Shown here: positions 22,522-24,697 of the stretch, piece after piece
Numbering within the stretch: the stretch's first letter is position 1
How the letters are laid out: every line of letters starts with the position of its first letter
DNA from: JBAIYU01 sp036763085
Lineage (GTDB): Bacteria > Bacillota > Negativicutes > DSM-1736 > Dendrosporobacteraceae
Reading direction: 5' to 3'
NCBI RefSeq assembly: GCF_036763085.1
Contig: NZ_JBAIYU010000033.1
Span: forward strand, 1 to 24,697
Length of the DNA: 24,697 bases
The notes under the pieces: model-generated
Seen by the model: the letters and a program-made list of their open reading frames with translations, nothing else
Databases searched by the model: none
Told to the model about the DNA's origin: nothing
Made by a program: the position numbers and the translations under genes

Positions 22522-24552
22522 ATGAATATTTCCCAAAATAAAGGCCCTGACCTGATAATAAAAAATCTGCCACTTAAAGTAACATTATTATACGCTTTTA
22601 TCGGGGCCTCATGGATTCTTATTACGGATAAAATCTTTCTGGATGCATCCTTCAATACTGGTGATGTAGTATATCTGAGCATCTCAAAAGGCTTTATTTT
22701 TGTATTACTAACTGCTGCGCTGCTTTACTTGATTACGAATAATTTTGTAAAGAAAATTATTAATACCGAGGCTAATCTGAGTAAAAGCCATCAAGATTTA
22801 CAAGTCGCTTTTGCCGAACTTGCAGCTAGCAAGGAACAACTAAAAAATCAGGTTGCTGAGCTAAGCGACAGTTCAACTGCATTATTAAAAAACCAAAAAG
22901 AATACCGCGCACTTTTTGATCAAATGATAAATGCTTTTGCTCTTCACAAAATAATCTGTGATGATAACGGTATCCCCATTGACTATTTGTTTTTGGACAT
23001 AAATCCTGCTTTTGAACGTGCCACTGGCTTAAAGGGCGAAAGAGTTATTGGTAAATCAATTCGCGAGATTTTCCCTAATATTCAAAATAGCTGGATAGAA
23101 AAGTACGGGAAAGTGGCTCTAACCGGTGAACCTATTACTTTTACTGATTATTTTGCAGAGACACAAAAGTATTATCACATTGAAGCATATAGTCCTGAAC
23201 ATGGTCTGTTTGCTGTTCATTTTTTAGATGTTACCGAACAAATCCAACATCATAATACGGTAGAGCATATGGCATATCACGACTCGCTTACAGGTCTTCC
23301 CAACCGAGCGCTAATCGAACAACGACTTGTTGCTGCAATTGATAATGCCGCTATCTCCAATAACAAAGTCGCCATCATGTTTATAGATCTAGATGACTTT
23401 AAACTGGTAAATAATACACATGGCCACACTGCTGGCGATCAAATGCTAAAACAGATTGCGCAAAGATTACTAACATGTGTACCAAAAGATTGCACCCTTG
23501 CCCGGTTAGGCGGCGACGAATTTATTATATTACTCACCGGTATTACTAACACCTTCGAAGTAACAAACATAGCTCGTAAGGTTATCACTGTTATCAAAGA
23601 GCCATGGACTTATGCTGAAACTACCTTTCGAATGACTGCGAAAATTGGCATAGCTATCTACCCGGATGACAGCGGTAACGCTGAGAATCTAATGAAAATG
23701 GCTGATATTGCCATGTTCAAAGCTAGGGAACAAGGAAAAGGAAAATATCAGTATTATATACGCGATATGGATTCACACATAGCCAAGCGTATGGAAATTG
23801 AAACAAGCTTATATCAAGCTCTAGAAGAAGAGCAATTTGTATTATATTATCAGCCGAAGGTTAATGTATCGGGCATGATTGTTGGTGTTGAAGCATTAAT
23901 ACGCTGGCAGCACCCAACTAAAGGGTTAATACCTCCTTCGGATTTTATCCCAATAGCTGAGGAATGTGGAGCAATCCTTCCAATAGGCGAGTGGGTTTTG
24001 GAAACAGCATGCAGACAAAATAAACTTTGGCAGGAGCTAGGAATTCCACCAATCGATATATCAGTCAATTTGTCGGCTAAACAATTTCAGCAAGTCGGCT
24101 TGCTGAAACTTATCGCTAATAAATTAACAAGTACACAGCTAGACCCTAAGTGGCTTACAATTGAAATAACCGAAACTATTGCTATGAAGTATGCTGATTA
24201 TACTGTAGAGATTCTCAATTCGCTTAAGGAACAAGGAATAAAAATTGCTCTTGATGACTTTGGTATGGGTTACTCTTCTCTCATTTACCTAAAGCGTTTT
24301 CCAATAAATTCGCTTAAAATTGACCGATCATTTATCCAGGATATCAAAGGCGGGTCAGATGGTGCCTTTATTGCCAAAGCTATAATTGGACTTGGTCAAA
24401 GTCTTAAATTAGATGTTGTTGCCGAAGGTGTTGAAACCATGGAACAGTTAAGCTATTTAAAAGAACAAAACTGCACTCAAATGCAAGGCTATCTGTTCAG
24501 TAAACCGCTTCCATCAGATGATATGACCGAACTGTTAAAAAAATATGCTTAA
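22522..24552 (+). CDS. Membrane PAS-GGDEF-EAL c-di-GMP protein
   Basis: 676 aa. Two N-terminal transmembrane helices (about 17-38 and 52-72) are followed by a coiled coil (about 80-125), a PAS domain (about 125-240), a GGDEF domain and an EAL domain. GGDEF at 330-334 (RLGGDEF) is intact, so diguanylate cyclase activity is possible. The RxxD inhibitory site before it is missing (PKDC instead). The EAL domain has EAL (457-459), DISVNLSAKQF, EITET, DDFGMGYSS, KIDRSFI and AEGVE, all the residues for phosphodiesterase activity. It makes or breaks c-di-GMP in response to a PAS or membrane signal. The ATG is preceded by GGGGAG at about 12 nt. Confidence 0.95.
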   Translation: MNISQNKGPDLIIKNLPLKVTLLYAFIGASWILITDKIFLDASFNTGDVVYLSISKGFIFVLLTAALLYLITNNFVKKIINTEANLSKSHQDLQVAFAELAASKEQLKNQVAELSDSSTALLKNQKEYRALFDQMINAFALHKIICDDNGIPIDYLFLDINPAFERATGLKGERVIGKSIREIFPNIQNSWIEKYGKVALTGEPITFTDYFAETQKYYHIEAYSPEHGLFAVHFLDVTEQIQHHNTVEHMAYHDSLTGLPNRALIEQRLVAAIDNAAISNNKVAIMFIDLDDFKLVNNTHGHTAGDQMLKQIAQRLLTCVPKDCTLARLGGDEFIILLTGITNTFEVTNIARKVITVIKEPWTYAETTFRMTAKIGIAIYPDDSGNAENLMKMADIAMFKAREQGKGKYQYYIRDMDSHIAKRMEIETSLYQALEEEQFVLYYQPKVNVSGMIVGVEALIRWQHPTKGLIPPSDFIPIAEECGAILPIGEWVLETACRQNKLWQELGIPPIDISVNLSAKQFQQVGLLKLIANKLTSTQLDPKWLTIEITETIAMKYADYTVEILNSLKEQGIKIALDDFGMGYSSLIYLKRFPINSLKIDRSFIQDIKGGSDGAFIAKAIIGLGQSLKLDVVAEGVETMEQLSYLKEQNCTQMQGYLFSKPLPSDDMTELLKKYA

Positions 24553-24606
24553 ACAATGAAGCCTGCAGCTTTTGAACTGAACCCAGCAAAACAGACATTG
24601 TGACAA

Positions 24607-24645
24607 AAAGCCTCCTGTTGTAGGATAACTATGACGGGAGGTTTT
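24607..24645 (+). terminator. Hairpin after GGDEF-EAL gene, also masking a ribosome binding site
   Basis: CCTCCTGT (24611-24618) pairs with ACGGGAGG (24634-24641), extended by GAAA/TTTT-type pairs, and TTTT follows. It works as a terminator for the upstream gene. The right arm contains GGGAGG, the ribosome binding site of the next ORF. Confidence 0.75.
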
Positions 24646-24649
24646 AATT

Positions 24650-24697
24650 ATGCCACGAAAATGGACAGACATAATGTCTTTGGAAACAATCATAATA
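24650..24697 (+). CDS. Start of an unidentified small ORF (partial)
   Basis: The first 16 codons begin MPRKWTD and run off the window end. GGGAGG lies 8 nt before the ATG, a strong ribosome binding site, but one that is paired in the terminator-like hairpin. The N-terminus is reminiscent of small helix-turn-helix or transposase OrfA proteins, but 16 residues are too few to assign a family. Confidence 0.45.
   Translation, partial: MPRKWTDIMSLETIII

Overview
The window reads as a chromosomal segment of an anaerobic, diazotrophic member of the Firmicutes, most likely Negativicutes/Sporomusaceae (Pelosinus or Sporomusa relatives). The basis is the 16S rRNA 5' end, consensus sigma-A promoters, strong AGGAGG ribosome binding sites, an S-box (SAM) riboswitch and a clostridial-type nif operon. 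The species cannot be fixed from this window alone.

Positions 1-625, minus strand: the start of an rRNA operon. A perfect TTGACA-17-TATAAT promoter leads into a boxA leader, then tRNA-Gly(GCC), then the 16S gene, which runs off the window. The 16S V1 region carries a long extra helix.

Positions 741-13111, minus strand: one nitrogenase operon, nifH-nifI1-nifI2-nifD-nifK-nifE-nifN-nifB-[2Fe-2S] ferredoxin-anfO-like-nifVomega-nifValpha, closed by a terminator just before the rRNA promoter. nifHDK encode the Mo-nitrogenase. nifI1 and nifI2 encode PII-like post-translational switches. nifE, nifN and nifB build FeMo-cofactor, and the split nifV supplies homocitrate. Spacing is tight throughout, with overlaps or gaps of a few bases, so the genes are probably translated together. 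nifX, nifS, nifU, nifA and molybdate transport genes are not in the window. NifB has a NifX-like C-terminal domain.

Positions 12598-13296: a 700-bp gene-free stretch dense in inverted repeats. It contains a sigma-A promoter pointing toward nifH with a hairpin-T-run close downstream, and a second near-consensus promoter pointing the other way. It is the best candidate in the window for an undescribed RNA element.

Positions 13297-15074, plus strand: an AraC-family regulator and an EamA (DMT) exporter. Positions 15079-16592: methionine sulfoxide reductase MsrAB (minus), divergent from a SAM riboswitch controlling a 56-aa YezD/DUF2292-like protein, so both flanks concern sulfur or methionine. 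Positions 16622-19763, minus: a PAP2 phosphatase, aspartase and acyl-CoA thioesterase, the last two each followed by its own terminator. Then come a YigZ/IMPACT protein (plus), a PPTase-like gene overlapping a small CC/Se-motif protein (minus), a lone pyruvate-kinase-C-like protein (minus) and a membrane PAS-GGDEF-EAL protein (plus). The window ends 48 bases into a small ORF whose ribosome binding site lies inside a hairpin.
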